Shown here: one piece after another, positions 8,195 through 15,883 of the stretch
Layout: each line of letters starts with the position of its first letter
Numbering within the stretch: position 1 is the stretch's first letter
Assembly: GCA_965652415.1 (NCBI GenBank)
Contig: CBFGVH010000001.1
Coordinates: 62,001 to 126,000, forward strand
Origin: BQJD01 sp965652415
Lineage (GTDB): Bacteria > Pseudomonadota > Gammaproteobacteria > Arenicellales > CAJQKF01
Reading direction: 5' to 3'
DNA: 64,000 nt
Translations under genes and position numbers: made by a program
The notes under the pieces: generated by a model
Told to the model about the DNA's origin: nothing
The model's database searches: none
Seen by the model: only the letters and a program-made list of their open reading frames with translations

Positions 8195-9190
8195 TCAGGC
8201 GCCCGGCAGCAAAACAACCTTCGGTGCCGCGACCCGGCCTTCGAGCAGTTCGGCGAAGGCGCGCGGCCCGCCCGCGAGCGGCCGCCGCTCGATCCAGTCG
8301 AGGGCGCCGAGCGCGCCGCTGGCGAGCTTCGCGGCCGCAGCGGCCAGATCGGCGGTGGTGTAGGTGTAGGCGCCGATGACGGTGATCTCGGCCAGGGTGA
8401 TGCGCCGCGCATCGAGTCCGCCGTCGTTGTCCATCAGGCCGATGTGCAGGAGCACACCGCCCGGAGCGATCGCCGACATGGCAAGCTCGCGGGTGCGGCC
8501 GCCGCCGACGCAATCCAGCACCAGATCGAAGGCGGCCTCGTCGAGTGTGTCTTCGACAGGATCGAACACCCGGCCGATGCCGGCAGCGGCGGCCGTGTCG
8601 CGCCGCAGTTCGTTGCGTTCGGCGATCTCGATCGCCTCGCAGCCGTAGTGGGACAGCAGCAGTGCGGCCAGAAGCCCCACCGAGCCCGCGCCAATGACCA
8701 GAGAGCGGCCCTCCGCCAGCGGCCGCGCCGCGGCGCGGCCCGCCAGTGCCAGCGCGTGCACGGCGGTGGCCGCCGGTTCGGTCAACGCCGCGTGGGCGGC
8801 GTCCATGGATTCGGGCACCGGCACCAGGCACTGGTCTGGAACCGCCAGGCGCTCGGCGTAGCCGCCGGGGCGGGTCATTCCGATCATGGTGCGGTCGGCG
8901 CAGATGTTGAATCGACCGGTACGGCAGTAGCGACAGACGCCGCAGGTGATCAGCGGGTTGAGGATCACGCGCCGGCCGTCGAACGGCCCGCCTTCGGCCC
9001 GTCCGCAGACCTCGTGACCGAGAACCAGCGGCGGCACGCGCCTGGGGTCGTGGCCGAGGTAGGCGTGCATGTCGGAGCCGCAGATGCCGACCGCCTCGAC
9101 GCGGACGATGGACTCTCCTGCGCCGGCGACCGGCTCGGGTTCATCGCGCAGGGACATTTGCCGCGGCGCGGTATAGACGAGTGCCTTCAT
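8195..9190 (-). CDS. zinc-dependent medium-chain alcohol dehydrogenase
   Basis: NAD(P)-dependent polyol or alcohol dehydrogenase of the MDR superfamily, 331 residues. Catalytic-zinc residues appear in GICGSDMHAYLG and LGHEVCG near residues 36-66; the structural-zinc cysteines are in CGVCRYCRTGRFNIC (about 89-103). The nucleotide-binding glycine motif is GAGSVGLLAALL near residue 160. I choose the ATG at 9188-9190 because MKALVY is the usual start; the frame extends 11 codons further into the upstream gene. Only four bases separate it from the SDR gene, so they are one operon. In hps-type loci, additional dehydrogenases of this kind isomerise DHPS enantiomers; the substrate here is not shown by sequence. 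Confidence 0.85.
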   Translation of the reverse strand: MKALVYTAPRQMSLRDEPEPVAGAGESIVRVEAVGICGSDMHAYLGHDPRRVPPLVLGHEVCGRAEGGPFDGRRVILNPLITCGVCRYCRTGRFNICADRTMIGMTRPGGYAERLAVPDQCLVPVPESMDAAHAALTEPAATAVHALALAGRAAARPLAEGRSLVIGAGSVGLLAALLLSHYGCEAIEIAERNELRRDTAAAAGIGRVFDPVEDTLDEAAFDLVLDCVGGGRTRELAMSAIAPGGVLLHIGLMDNDGGLDARRITLAEITVIGAYTYTTADLAAAAAKLASGALGALDWIERRPLAGGPRAFAELLEGRVAAPKVVLLPGA

Positions 9191-9194
9191 GATC

Positions 9195-9962
9195 TCACTT
9201 CGCGGTAAAGCCGCCGTCGACAAAAATGGTCTGCCCGGTGATGTAGTCGGATGCCGGCGAGGCGAGGAACACGGCGATGCCGGCCAGGTCGGTCATCTCG
9301 CCGTTGCGGCCGACGGCCGTATGGTCCGCCGCCCACTGCCGACGCCCGGGATCGTCGAATACCGGCCGCGTCAGATCGGTCGGGAAGAACCCGGGAGCGA
9401 TGGCGTTGCAGTTGATGCCGTGGCGCGACCAGGCCTCGGCCATGGCCCGCGTGAGCTGCTCGATCCCGCCCTTGGAAGCGCCGTAGGCAATGCTGTCGGG
9501 AAAGGCACGGCGCGACTGCAGCGAGGCGATGTTGATCACCCTGCCCCAGCCTTTCTCCTGCATGGCCGGCACCAGCAGCCGGGCAAGGAAGAACGGCACC
9601 GAGAGGTTGATGTCCAAAGTGCGCTGCCACGATTCCCGGGTGATCTCCCGCCACGGCTCGCGCAGGTTGACCCCGGCGCAGTTGACCAGGATGTCGGGGC
9701 TGCCGAGGCCGTCGGCGACCTCGCGGGTCAGCCTTTCGAGTTCGCCCGCTGCTTGAAGATCCGCCGCCACCGCCAATGCGCGACCGCCCGCATCGACGAT
9801 CGCCCGGGCGGTTTCATCGAGTGCGTCCGCCCTTCTCGCGCTCACGGCCACCGCCGCCCCGCCCGATGCCAGGACGCCGGCAAGGGCGCACCCGATGCCG
9901 CCGCTCGCCCCGGTGACGAGGGCGACGCGGCCGGACAGGTCGAACAACGCGCCGAGACTCAC
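9195..9962 (-). CDS. short-chain dehydrogenase/reductase (SDR)
   Basis: Classical SDR of 255 residues. The coenzyme motif TGASGGIG lies near residues 18-25, NCAG near 94, and the catalytic Ser-Tyr-Lys set in IASLQS and AYGASKGG (about 146-167). The C-terminal ITGQTIFVDGG is typical of gluconate 5-dehydrogenase-like and 3-oxoacyl reductase-like enzymes. The GTG start at 9960-9962 overlaps the stop of the HisD-like gene by four bases (GTGA), so translation is coupled. Context implies a polyol or hydroxysulfonate oxidation step, probably the counterpart of the zinc enzyme encoded downstream. Exact substrate unknown. Confidence 0.85.
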   Translation of the reverse strand: MSLGALFDLSGRVALVTGASGGIGCALAGVLASGGAAVAVSARRADALDETARAIVDAGGRALAVAADLQAAGELERLTREVADGLGSPDILVNCAGVNLREPWREITRESWQRTLDINLSVPFFLARLLVPAMQEKGWGRVINIASLQSRRAFPDSIAYGASKGGIEQLTRAMAEAWSRHGINCNAIAPGFFPTDLTRPVFDDPGRRQWAADHTAVGRNGEMTDLAGIAVFLASPASDYITGQTIFVDGGFTAK

Positions 9963-11263
9963 GGCCGCAAGGTGAAACTCTCGTCCGGGAAATACTTGCC
10001 AAGCCGGTCATCGCCCGTCAGCGCGTGTCCCTCCATGCCCTCCAGGCGCGAGATTCGCGACGACGCCACTGCCACGCTGCGGTTCGCGTCCCGCGTCATG
10101 CGCTGCCACGTGACCGTCTTGATGAACTTGCCCACCGACAGACCGCCGGTGTAGCGGGCCGCGCCGCGGGTGGGCAGGATGTGGTTGGTGCCGGAGCACT
10201 TGTCGCCGTAGGCGACGGTCGTTTCCTCGCCGAGGAACAGCGAACCGTAGTTGGACAGGTTGACCAGCCACCAGTCGAGGTCGGCGGCGTGCACTTCGAG
10301 GTGCTCCGGCGCATAGCGATCGCTGACCTCGACCGCCTCCTCGCGCGAGTCCACCACGACGACCTCGCCGTAGTCGCGCCAGGCAACCTCGGCAGCGCCG
10401 CGATTGGGCTCGGGCAGGCGCGCGATGCACGCGGGAACCTGCGCCATGGCGGCCTCGGCCACGGCCCGCGACAGGGCAACCAGCCAGGCCGGCGAGTCGG
10501 GACCGTGCTCCGCTTGTCCGACGAGGTCCGACGCAACCAGGAACGGGTCGGCTTCATCGTCGGCGATGACCAGCACCTCGGTGGGACCTGCGAAAAGATC
10601 GATGCCGACGCGGCCGAACAGCACCCGCTTGGACTCGGCCACGAAGCGGTTCCCCGGACCCACGATGATGTCGGCCGGGTGCCCCGTAAAGAGCCCGAAC
10701 GCCAGCGCCGCTACCCCCTGCACGCCGCCGAGATTCAGGATGGTATCGGCGCCGCACAGGTCCGCGGTGTAGATGATGGCCGGATGGCAGCCGCCGTGCT
10801 CGCGGTTGGGTGGCGAACACACCACGACGTTCTTCACCCCGGCCACTTTCGCGGTGGTCACGCTCATCACTGCCGAGGCGACGTGGGCGTAGCGGCCGCC
10901 GGGCACGTAACAGCCGGCCGTAACGACCGGGACCAGGCGTTGGCCCGCGAAAAGACCGGGCGACAGCTCGGTCTCGAACTCGGTCATGCTGGCGCGCTGC
11001 GCCTCGGCGAACTGGCGAACACGGTCGTACGAAAAGCGGATATCGTCTTTCACCGCCCGCGGCAGCGCCGCTGCGGCGGACTCGACGGTCTCGGCGGACA
11101 CGACGACCTCGCCCTGGAAACCGTCCAGCTCCCTCGCGTAGTCGAGCGCCTTCGCTTCACCGCCGTGCTCGATCTCTGCCAGCATGCGGTTGACGATGGC
11201 ACGGGTATCGTCCTCGCCGGTGGTCGGGTTCTTTTCGGCGCGCTTCAGATAGGTCGTTGCCAT
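9959..11263 (-). CDS. HisD-family dehydrogenase, probably DHPS 3-dehydrogenase (HpsN-like)
   Basis: Member of the histidinol dehydrogenase fold, 434 residues. Zinc-site and catalytic residues are kept: GQAEHG, YAPEHLE, AYGDKCSGTNH and EGMEGHA. The central signature CYVPGGRYAHVASAVM and FLGEETTVAYGDK differ from biosynthetic HisD (YVPGGTAPLPS) and match my recollection of HpsN, which oxidises (R)-2,3-dihydroxypropane-1-sulfonate twice to sulfolactate with NAD. No other his gene is nearby. Instead it sits between a TRAP transporter and two dehydrogenases, as in hps loci of Cupriavidus pinatubonensis and Ruegeria. Family assignment is firm; the sulfonate substrate is an inference. True histidine biosynthesis is the main alternative and looks unlikely. 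Confidence 0.75.
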   Translation of the reverse strand: MATTYLKRAEKNPTTGEDDTRAIVNRMLAEIEHGGEAKALDYARELDGFQGEVVVSAETVESAAAALPRAVKDDIRFSYDRVRQFAEAQRASMTEFETELSPGLFAGQRLVPVVTAGCYVPGGRYAHVASAVMSVTTAKVAGVKNVVVCSPPNREHGGCHPAIIYTADLCGADTILNLGGVQGVAALAFGLFTGHPADIIVGPGNRFVAESKRVLFGRVGIDLFAGPTEVLVIADDEADPFLVASDLVGQAEHGPDSPAWLVALSRAVAEAAMAQVPACIARLPEPNRGAAEVAWRDYGEVVVVDSREEAVEVSDRYAPEHLEVHAADLDWWLVNLSNYGSLFLGEETTVAYGDKCSGTNHILPTRGAARYTGGLSVGKFIKTVTWQRMTRDANRSVAVASSRISRLEGMEGHALTGDDRLGKYFPDESFTLRP

Positions 11264-11297
11264 TGAGTGTCTCGCTCGTTGCGTCCGGGTTTGGCCG

Positions 11298-12638
11298 TCA
11301 GTTGCCGTAGATCACGCCCGGCAGCCACAGGGCGATCTGCGGAAAGGTCATGATCAGCGCCAGGCCGAACAGCTGGACCAGCATGAACTGCATCATGCCG
11401 AGGTAGATGTCCTTGAGGTCCCACTCGGGCACGACGCCCTTGAGAAAGTAGGCGGACAGCGCCACCGGCGGCGACAGCCACGCAGTCTGAAGGTTGACTG
11501 CCACCAGGATGCCGAACCAGGTCAGGTTGAAGCCCAGGTGGTCGATCAGCGGCAGCAGGATCGGAATGATGATCAGCACGATCGGCACCCATTCCAGCGG
11601 CCAGCCGAGCAGGAAGATCAGCCCCATGACCATGACCAGGATCAGCATCGGAGGCATGTCGAGCTGCAGCAGAAACTCGGTCAGCATGCCCGGCGTGCCG
11701 AGCCTGGAGAACACCGCGCCGAAGAAGTTCGAGGCCGCCACCAGGAACAGGATCAGCGCCGTGATCTCCAGCGTCTTGATCATCGCATCGCGAAACCCCG
11801 ACCAGGTGAGGCGCCGATAGGCCAGCGTCAGCAGCAGCGCGCCGAACGCGCCCATGCCGGCGCCCTCGGTGGGCGTGGCGAAGCCGAACAGGATGCTGCC
11901 GAGCGCGAACCCGACCAGGGCCGCCGGCGGCACCAGCCCGAGCAGAAACTCCCTGAACACGTGCCCCATGGACTTCGCACGCTGGTCGTCCGGCAGAAGC
12001 GGCGCCAGGTTCTTGTTGAGCTGGCAGCGCACGAGCGCGTAACCCGTGTAGAGGAACGCGAGCATGAAACCCGGGATGATCGCGGCCGCGAACAGGTCCG
12101 TCACGGGCACCTCGAGGATCGGACCCATCACCACGAGCATGATGCTCGGCGGGATCAGGATGCCAAGCGTACCGCCGGCGGTGATGGTGCCCGCGGCGAT
12201 GCGCACGTCGTAGCCCGAGCGGTTCATGGTCTTGGCGGCCATGATGCCGAGGATCGTCACGGAGGCTCCGACGATGCCTGTCGCGGCGGCGAATATCGTC
12301 GATACGAACAGCACCGCGATGTACAAGGCGCCGCGCACCCGCGACAGCATGAGCTGCACCGCCTGGAACAGCCGCTCCATCAGTCCCGCCTGCTCCATGA
12401 GGATGCCCATGAAGACGAACAACGGCACCGCCGCCAGCGTCTGCTCCAGCATGACGCTCGAGAACTGGTAGGTCATCAGGTAGAAGACGAGGTCCCCGAA
12501 CCCCCACAGGCCGAATACCATGCCGAGGAATATCAGCGTGAACGAGATCGGGAAGCCGACGAAGATGGCGAACAGCATCACGCCGACCATGATCAGGCCG
12601 ATCTGTTCTCCGGGAAGATTGATGAGCGTTTCCAGCAT
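11298..12638 (-). CDS. dctM: TRAP transporter large permease, DctM/FcbT3 type
   Basis: Large membrane subunit of a tripartite ATP-independent transporter that imports an organic acid using the sodium or proton gradient. The 446 residues contain about 12 hydrophobic helices, with the repeated motifs AAATGIVGASVTILG and GTLGILIPPSIMLV and, in the second half, FGFATPTEGAGMGAFGAL. The start ATG (12636-12638) overlaps the dctQ stop by one base (TGATG). The frame continues upstream through dctQ but that part is arginine-rich shadow sequence. It belongs to the mannitol/chloroaromatic TRAP subgroup together with its dctP. The HisD-like gene follows after 34 bases. Confidence 0.93.
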   Translation of the reverse strand: MLETLINLPGEQIGLIMVGVMLFAIFVGFPISFTLIFLGMVFGLWGFGDLVFYLMTYQFSSVMLEQTLAAVPLFVFMGILMEQAGLMERLFQAVQLMLSRVRGALYIAVLFVSTIFAAATGIVGASVTILGIMAAKTMNRSGYDVRIAAGTITAGGTLGILIPPSIMLVVMGPILEVPVTDLFAAAIIPGFMLAFLYTGYALVRCQLNKNLAPLLPDDQRAKSMGHVFREFLLGLVPPAALVGFALGSILFGFATPTEGAGMGAFGALLLTLAYRRLTWSGFRDAMIKTLEITALILFLVAASNFFGAVFSRLGTPGMLTEFLLQLDMPPMLILVMVMGLIFLLGWPLEWVPIVLIIIPILLPLIDHLGFNLTWFGILVAVNLQTAWLSPPVALSAYFLKGVVPEWDLKDIYLGMMQFMLVQLFGLALIMTFPQIALWLPGVIYGN

Positions 12639-13249
12639 CAGAACGGCCACCGGTTGTGACGCGACGCGTAGGCCGCCTTGAGCACTTCGGACACGCCCTG
12701 GATCAGCAGGAACAGGATGCCGAGCGGAAGTGCCGACTTGATCGGACCCATGTAGGGCATCCACGCCGTATCCATGCCGCGCTCGCCTCGCGACCACGCC
12801 TCGAAGGCGTAGTCGATGGACATCCACATGAACACGATCAGTCCGGGGAAATAGAACAGCAGGAACAGCACCAGGTCGACGCGTCCCTGGGCTCTCGGGC
12901 TCCAGTTGCGGTAAATGAAATCGGCCCGAATATGGACGCCCCTGGCCAGCGCGTAGGCGGCGCCCAGGGTGAACATGGCGCCGTACAGGAACCGGCTGAT
13001 GTCGAAGGCCCACATGGTCGGCGCCACGAAGAACTTGCGCGCCACGACCTCGTACACCATCGCAAAGCACAGGGGCAGTACCAGCCACGCCACCACGAAA
13101 CCCGTCCAGCGACTGAAGGTATCGATGGCGAGTATGGTGTTCGCCATCCACGGCGCCATGTCGTCGGGGATGGTCTCGCGGCTGACCGTGTGCCCTTCGG
13201 CGATGAGTTCGTCGGCAACCTGCAAGTGCTCGGGAACTTTCTCAGTCAT
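12638..13249 (-). CDS. dctQ: TRAP transporter small permease, DctQ type
   Basis: Small four-helix membrane subunit, 203 residues. After an approximately 30-residue polar N-terminus come four hydrophobic segments, including WTGFVVAWLVLPLCFAMVYE and the conserved MWAFDISRFLYGAMFTLGA region, then VDLVLFLLFYFPGLIVF and PLGILFLLIQGVSE. I use the ATG at 13247-13249; the frame extends 80 codons further upstream across an intergenic hairpin and is not homologous. It couples to dctM through TGATG. It is separated from dctP by 100 bases containing an intrinsic terminator, so it is probably expressed at a lower level than the binding protein. Confidence 0.9.
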   Translation of the reverse strand: MTEKVPEHLQVADELIAEGHTVSRETIPDDMAPWMANTILAIDTFSRWTGFVVAWLVLPLCFAMVYEVVARKFFVAPTMWAFDISRFLYGAMFTLGAAYALARGVHIRADFIYRNWSPRAQGRVDLVLFLLFYFPGLIVFMWMSIDYAFEAWSRGERGMDTAWMPYMGPIKSALPLGILFLLIQGVSEVLKAAYASRHNRWPF

Positions 13250-13263
13250 CGATTGAACCCCGG

Positions 13264-13298
13264 CAAAAAAACAAGCGGACCGTCTCCGGTCCGCTTGT
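13264..13298 (-). terminator. intra-operon attenuating terminator between dctP and dctQ
   Basis: ACAAGCGGACCG (13271-13282) pairs perfectly over 12 bp with 13287-13298 around the tetraloop TCTC; read on the minus strand it is followed by TTTTTTT. It would stop most transcripts after dctP and let a fraction read into dctQM and the catabolic genes. Confidence 0.85.
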
Positions 13299-13349
13299 GC
13301 AATGAGCCATGAGCAAAAAACGTCGCTCCGCCTTTTCTCGCAATCGGCC

Positions 13350-14450
13350 TTACTTCTGCAGGCTCTTGGCGTAAGCCTGGCCGAGATTGGCGTTGGAAGT
13401 CTGGGCGCCCGCCCAGAACGGAACGGCGATCTCGGCGAACGCCTTCTGCGACTCCCACACCTCCTTGAAGAAGGCGTTCTCCTCGGCATTCTTCTCGAGC
13501 AGGTTGCGCGCGGCGTTCATGTACTCGCTGAAGTAGTCCGTCGGGGTGTCGTGAAGCTGCACGCCGTGGTTCTCGACGAGGTCCTTGAGCGCCTTGCCGT
13601 TCTCGTAGATCCGGTAGCCCATCGAACGCATCAGGGACGCGTCGGCCGCCACGTTCATCGCGTACTGCTGCTCGGGGGTCAGGCTGTTCCAGATGTCGCC
13701 GTTGATGTAGAGGTCGGCATTCACGACGACCTGGTGCAGGCCCTGCAGGTAGTAGTGCTTGAGCACCTTCTGGAAGCCGAACACGCTGTCGGGCTTCGGG
13801 CAGCACCACTCCGCGGCGTCGATCGTGCCCTTCTCCAGGGCGGGGAGGATGTCGCCGCCGGCCATGGCCACCGATGCCACGCCGATGTCGTTATAGGACT
13901 GTCCCGGGATCCCCGGCGGGGTGCGGAACCGATACTTGCGGAAGTCCTCCATGCTGTTGATGGGCTCGCGGAACCAACCGAGCGCCTCGGGCCCTACCGG
14001 TTGCAGCATCAGTCCCTTGACGTTCACGCCCATCTCGTCCCACAAGCGGTCGTACAACTCGCGGCCGCCTCCGTACATGAACCAGGACACCCAGGCGATG
14101 TTGTCCATGCCGACGCCGCCGCCGGCAACGGGGGAACCGAACAGCATGGCTGCCGGGTGCTGGCCGGACCAGTAATGGGTCCAGGCGAACCCGCCCTCGA
14201 CGAGGCCCTTGTCGACGGCATTGAGCACGTCACGGGCGGCAACCACGGCGCCGTCCGGAAGAACCTCTATGGTGACTTCGCCGTCGGTCAGGTTGCTGAC
14301 GGTTTCACCGAAGTCCTTGAGCATGGTGATTTCGTCGGCCTTGAGCGGCAACACCGACTGAACACGTATGTTGACCGCCGCCTGCGCCTGCCCCGCGACC
14401 ATGGCGGCGGCGAGGAGCGCACTGGATACGGGTAGCCATTTGCGTTTCAT
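13350..14450 (-). CDS. dctP: TRAP transporter periplasmic substrate-binding protein, DctP/FcbT1 type
   Basis: Extracytoplasmic solute receptor that delivers ligand to DctQM. The 366-residue precursor has a signal peptide with core LLAAAMVAGQAQA (cleavage near residue 24). The mature part follows the TRAP binding-protein pattern: VQSVLPLKADE, a carboxylate-binding region with FRTPPGIPGQ, and AAEWCCPKPDSVFGFQKV typical of the FcbT1/TakP-like subgroup. GGAGG lies 10 bases before the ATG. It is the first gene of the minus-strand operon, so the transported compound is probably the substrate of the dehydrogenases behind it. The ligand cannot be read from the sequence. Confidence 0.93.
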   Translation of the reverse strand: MKRKWLPVSSALLAAAMVAGQAQAAVNIRVQSVLPLKADEITMLKDFGETVSNLTDGEVTIEVLPDGAVVAARDVLNAVDKGLVEGGFAWTHYWSGQHPAAMLFGSPVAGGGVGMDNIAWVSWFMYGGGRELYDRLWDEMGVNVKGLMLQPVGPEALGWFREPINSMEDFRKYRFRTPPGIPGQSYNDIGVASVAMAGGDILPALEKGTIDAAEWCCPKPDSVFGFQKVLKHYYLQGLHQVVVNADLYINGDIWNSLTPEQQYAMNVAADASLMRSMGYRIYENGKALKDLVENHGVQLHDTPTDYFSEYMNAARNLLEKNAEENAFFKEVWESQKAFAEIAVPFWAGAQTSNANLGQAYAKSLQK

Positions 14451-14652
14451 ATGCGATTGTCCTCCTAATGGGATTTCGATGGGGTCTTCGTTGGTCCGTT
14501 CCCTGGAACAGTGATCTCCTGTTCGGTCACACCGGCCCGTCTTCTTAACGAGCCTGCCGGGCGACGTTGCCGTTCCGTTGCAGGTGCCTGGTCCGGATCT
14601 GCAGCGTCATGCGCCCGTTCATCAAACCGATAGCTGTTATCGACAATGTGTT

Positions 14653-14666
14653 TGTAAGCGCTTTCA
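14653..14666. promoter_or_regulatory. LacI-family operator 1
   Basis: TGTAAGCGCTTTCA fits the LacI/GalR family pattern TGNAANCGNTTNCA at every fixed position. It overlaps a candidate -35 box of the regulator and is about 200 bases upstream of dctP, suiting control of both directions. Confidence 0.7.
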
Positions 14667-14833
14667 GTTTTGAGCTAACATTGAATCAGTTCAACACAAA
14701 CCTGTCAACGATTTCGACCAGAAAATCTCGCGATCGACCTTGCCTCCCGGCTGAACACATAAAAATCAAGGCATTGAAGCGTCATGCGATGGTGAACGAG
14801 GAACAGCGGAAGGACCGGCCGGACAGTCCGGCC

Positions 14834-14847
14834 AGTAAGCGCTTACA
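14834..14847. promoter_or_regulatory. LacI-family operator 2
   Basis: AGTAAGCGCTTACA contains the perfect 12-bp palindrome GTAAGCGCTTAC and shares its core with operator 1. Centres are 181 bases apart (about 17 helical turns), which would permit DNA looping. It lies 17 bases before the preferred regulator start, suggesting autoregulation. Confidence 0.7.
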
Positions 14848-14863
14848 AATATCGCCTCATTCC

Positions 14864-15883
14864 ATGCCGCGACTCGAGGACGTCGCTGCGCGGGCGGGTG
14901 TGTCGACCGCCACCGTCTCGCGAGTTCTCAACCGGCGCGATTCAGTCACGGAGGCGCTTCGCGAACGCGTGCTCGCCGCCGTCGAGGAACTGGGATACCT
15001 GCCCCACGGCGCGGCGCGTGCGCTCGCGAGCCGCCGCTGGAAGACCATCGGCGCCATCGTGCCCACCATCGACAACGCAATCTTCGCCACCAGCCTGCAA
15101 ACGCTGCAGGAACGATTGTCCGGGTTCGGTTACACGCTGCTGCTGGCCAGTTCCGACTACAGCCTCGAACGCGAGTACAAGGAATGTCACACGCTGCTGG
15201 AAAAAGGCATCGACGGACTGATCCTGGTCGGCGAGACCCACCTGCCGGACATCTACACCGTGCTCAACAAGAAGCGGGTGCCTTACGTCAACATCTGGAT
15301 ACACAACGAACAGAGCCCGCACCCGTGCGTCGGCTTCGACAATTACGGCGCAGCGGTCCAGCTGACCGAGTACCTGATCGACATCGGCCACCGACGCATA
15401 GCCATGCTCGCCGGCATCAACGAAGGCAATGACCGCGCGGTGGGGCGCTCCGCCGGTGTGCGCGACGCGCTCGCGCGACGAGGCCTGCAGTTCTACAACG
15501 GCTTCTACGAGGAACGCAGCTACTCCATCGAGGAAGGACGCAAGGTCGCCAGCGCGTGGCTGACGCACCCCTCGCCCCCCAGCGCCATCATGTGCGGCAA
15601 CGACATCCTGGCACTCGGCGTGCTGTTCGAATGTGTCAATCGCGATATCGACGTCCCGGGAACGATTTCCATCACCGGCTTCGACGGGCTCGAGATTACG
15701 GGCCACGTCAGGCCGGCCCTGACCACGGTGCACATCCCCAGCGCGGAGATGGGAACGCTTGCGGCGGACTACCTCGTCGCGCGCCTGGAGAACCGCCCGG
15801 TAGCGGAAAAGACGCGCCTGAGCACGAGTCTCGTGATTCGCGCCACCACCGCCCCGCCCCGCACCGACACGGCTCGACACTGA
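14864..15883 (+). CDS. LacI/GalR-family transcriptional regulator
   Basis: Probable repressor of the divergent transport and catabolic operon. From the ATG at 14864 it has 339 residues, the usual LacI size. The N-terminal helix-turn-helix reads LEDVAARAGVSTATVSRVLN, followed by the hinge helix (AARALASRR) and a periplasmic-binding-like effector domain (SSDYSLEREYKE, VGFDNYGAAVQLTEYL, CGNDILALGVLFE, TGFDGLEITGHVRPALTTV). The open frame extends upstream; an ATG at 14789 is an alternative that would place operator 2 inside the gene. No clear Shine-Dalgarno decides the start. It ends directly at the GMC oxidoreductase ATG. The effector is probably the imported substrate or an intermediate. Confidence 0.9.
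   Translation: MPRLEDVAARAGVSTATVSRVLNRRDSVTEALRERVLAAVEELGYLPHGAARALASRRWKTIGAIVPTIDNAIFATSLQTLQERLSGFGYTLLLASSDYSLEREYKECHTLLEKGIDGLILVGETHLPDIYTVLNKKRVPYVNIWIHNEQSPHPCVGFDNYGAAVQLTEYLIDIGHRRIAMLAGINEGNDRAVGRSAGVRDALARRGLQFYNGFYEERSYSIEEGRKVASAWLTHPSPPSAIMCGNDILALGVLFECVNRDIDVPGTISITGFDGLEITGHVRPALTTVHIPSAEMGTLAADYLVARLENRPVAEKTRLSTSLVIRATTAPPRTDTARH

Larger units (their letters stand above)
14451..14863. other. divergent control region between dctP and the LacI-type regulator
   Basis: This 413-base gap has AT-rich stretches and contains the dctP ribosome-binding site, two LacI-type palindromes (14653-14666 and 14834-14847) and a small inverted repeat GAACAG...CTGTTC at 14506-14524 in the dctP leader. 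A weak plus-strand promoter, TTGTAA (14652-14657), 18-base spacer, TAACAT (14676-14681), overlaps the first palindrome. I see no gene here, apart from the uncertain regulator N-terminus discussed under that gene. Confidence 0.6.

Noticed and set aside
5187..8831. 1214-codon open frame antisense to dnaE2 (and a similar plus-strand frame 6098-9208)
   Set aside because: Both are antisense or out-of-frame shadows of dnaE2 and the alcohol dehydrogenase, with compositional bias and no motifs.
9959..11263. Annotation as biosynthetic histidinol dehydrogenase (hisD)
   Set aside because: Catalytic and zinc residues are those of the fold, but signature segments and context (TRAP transporter, two alcohol dehydrogenases, no his genes) favour the HpsN-like subgroup.
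11298..13151. dctM frame extended to 617 codons
   Set aside because: The upstream part lies within dctQ and is Arg/Gly-rich; the family start MLETLINLPG is at 12638, coupled by TGATG.
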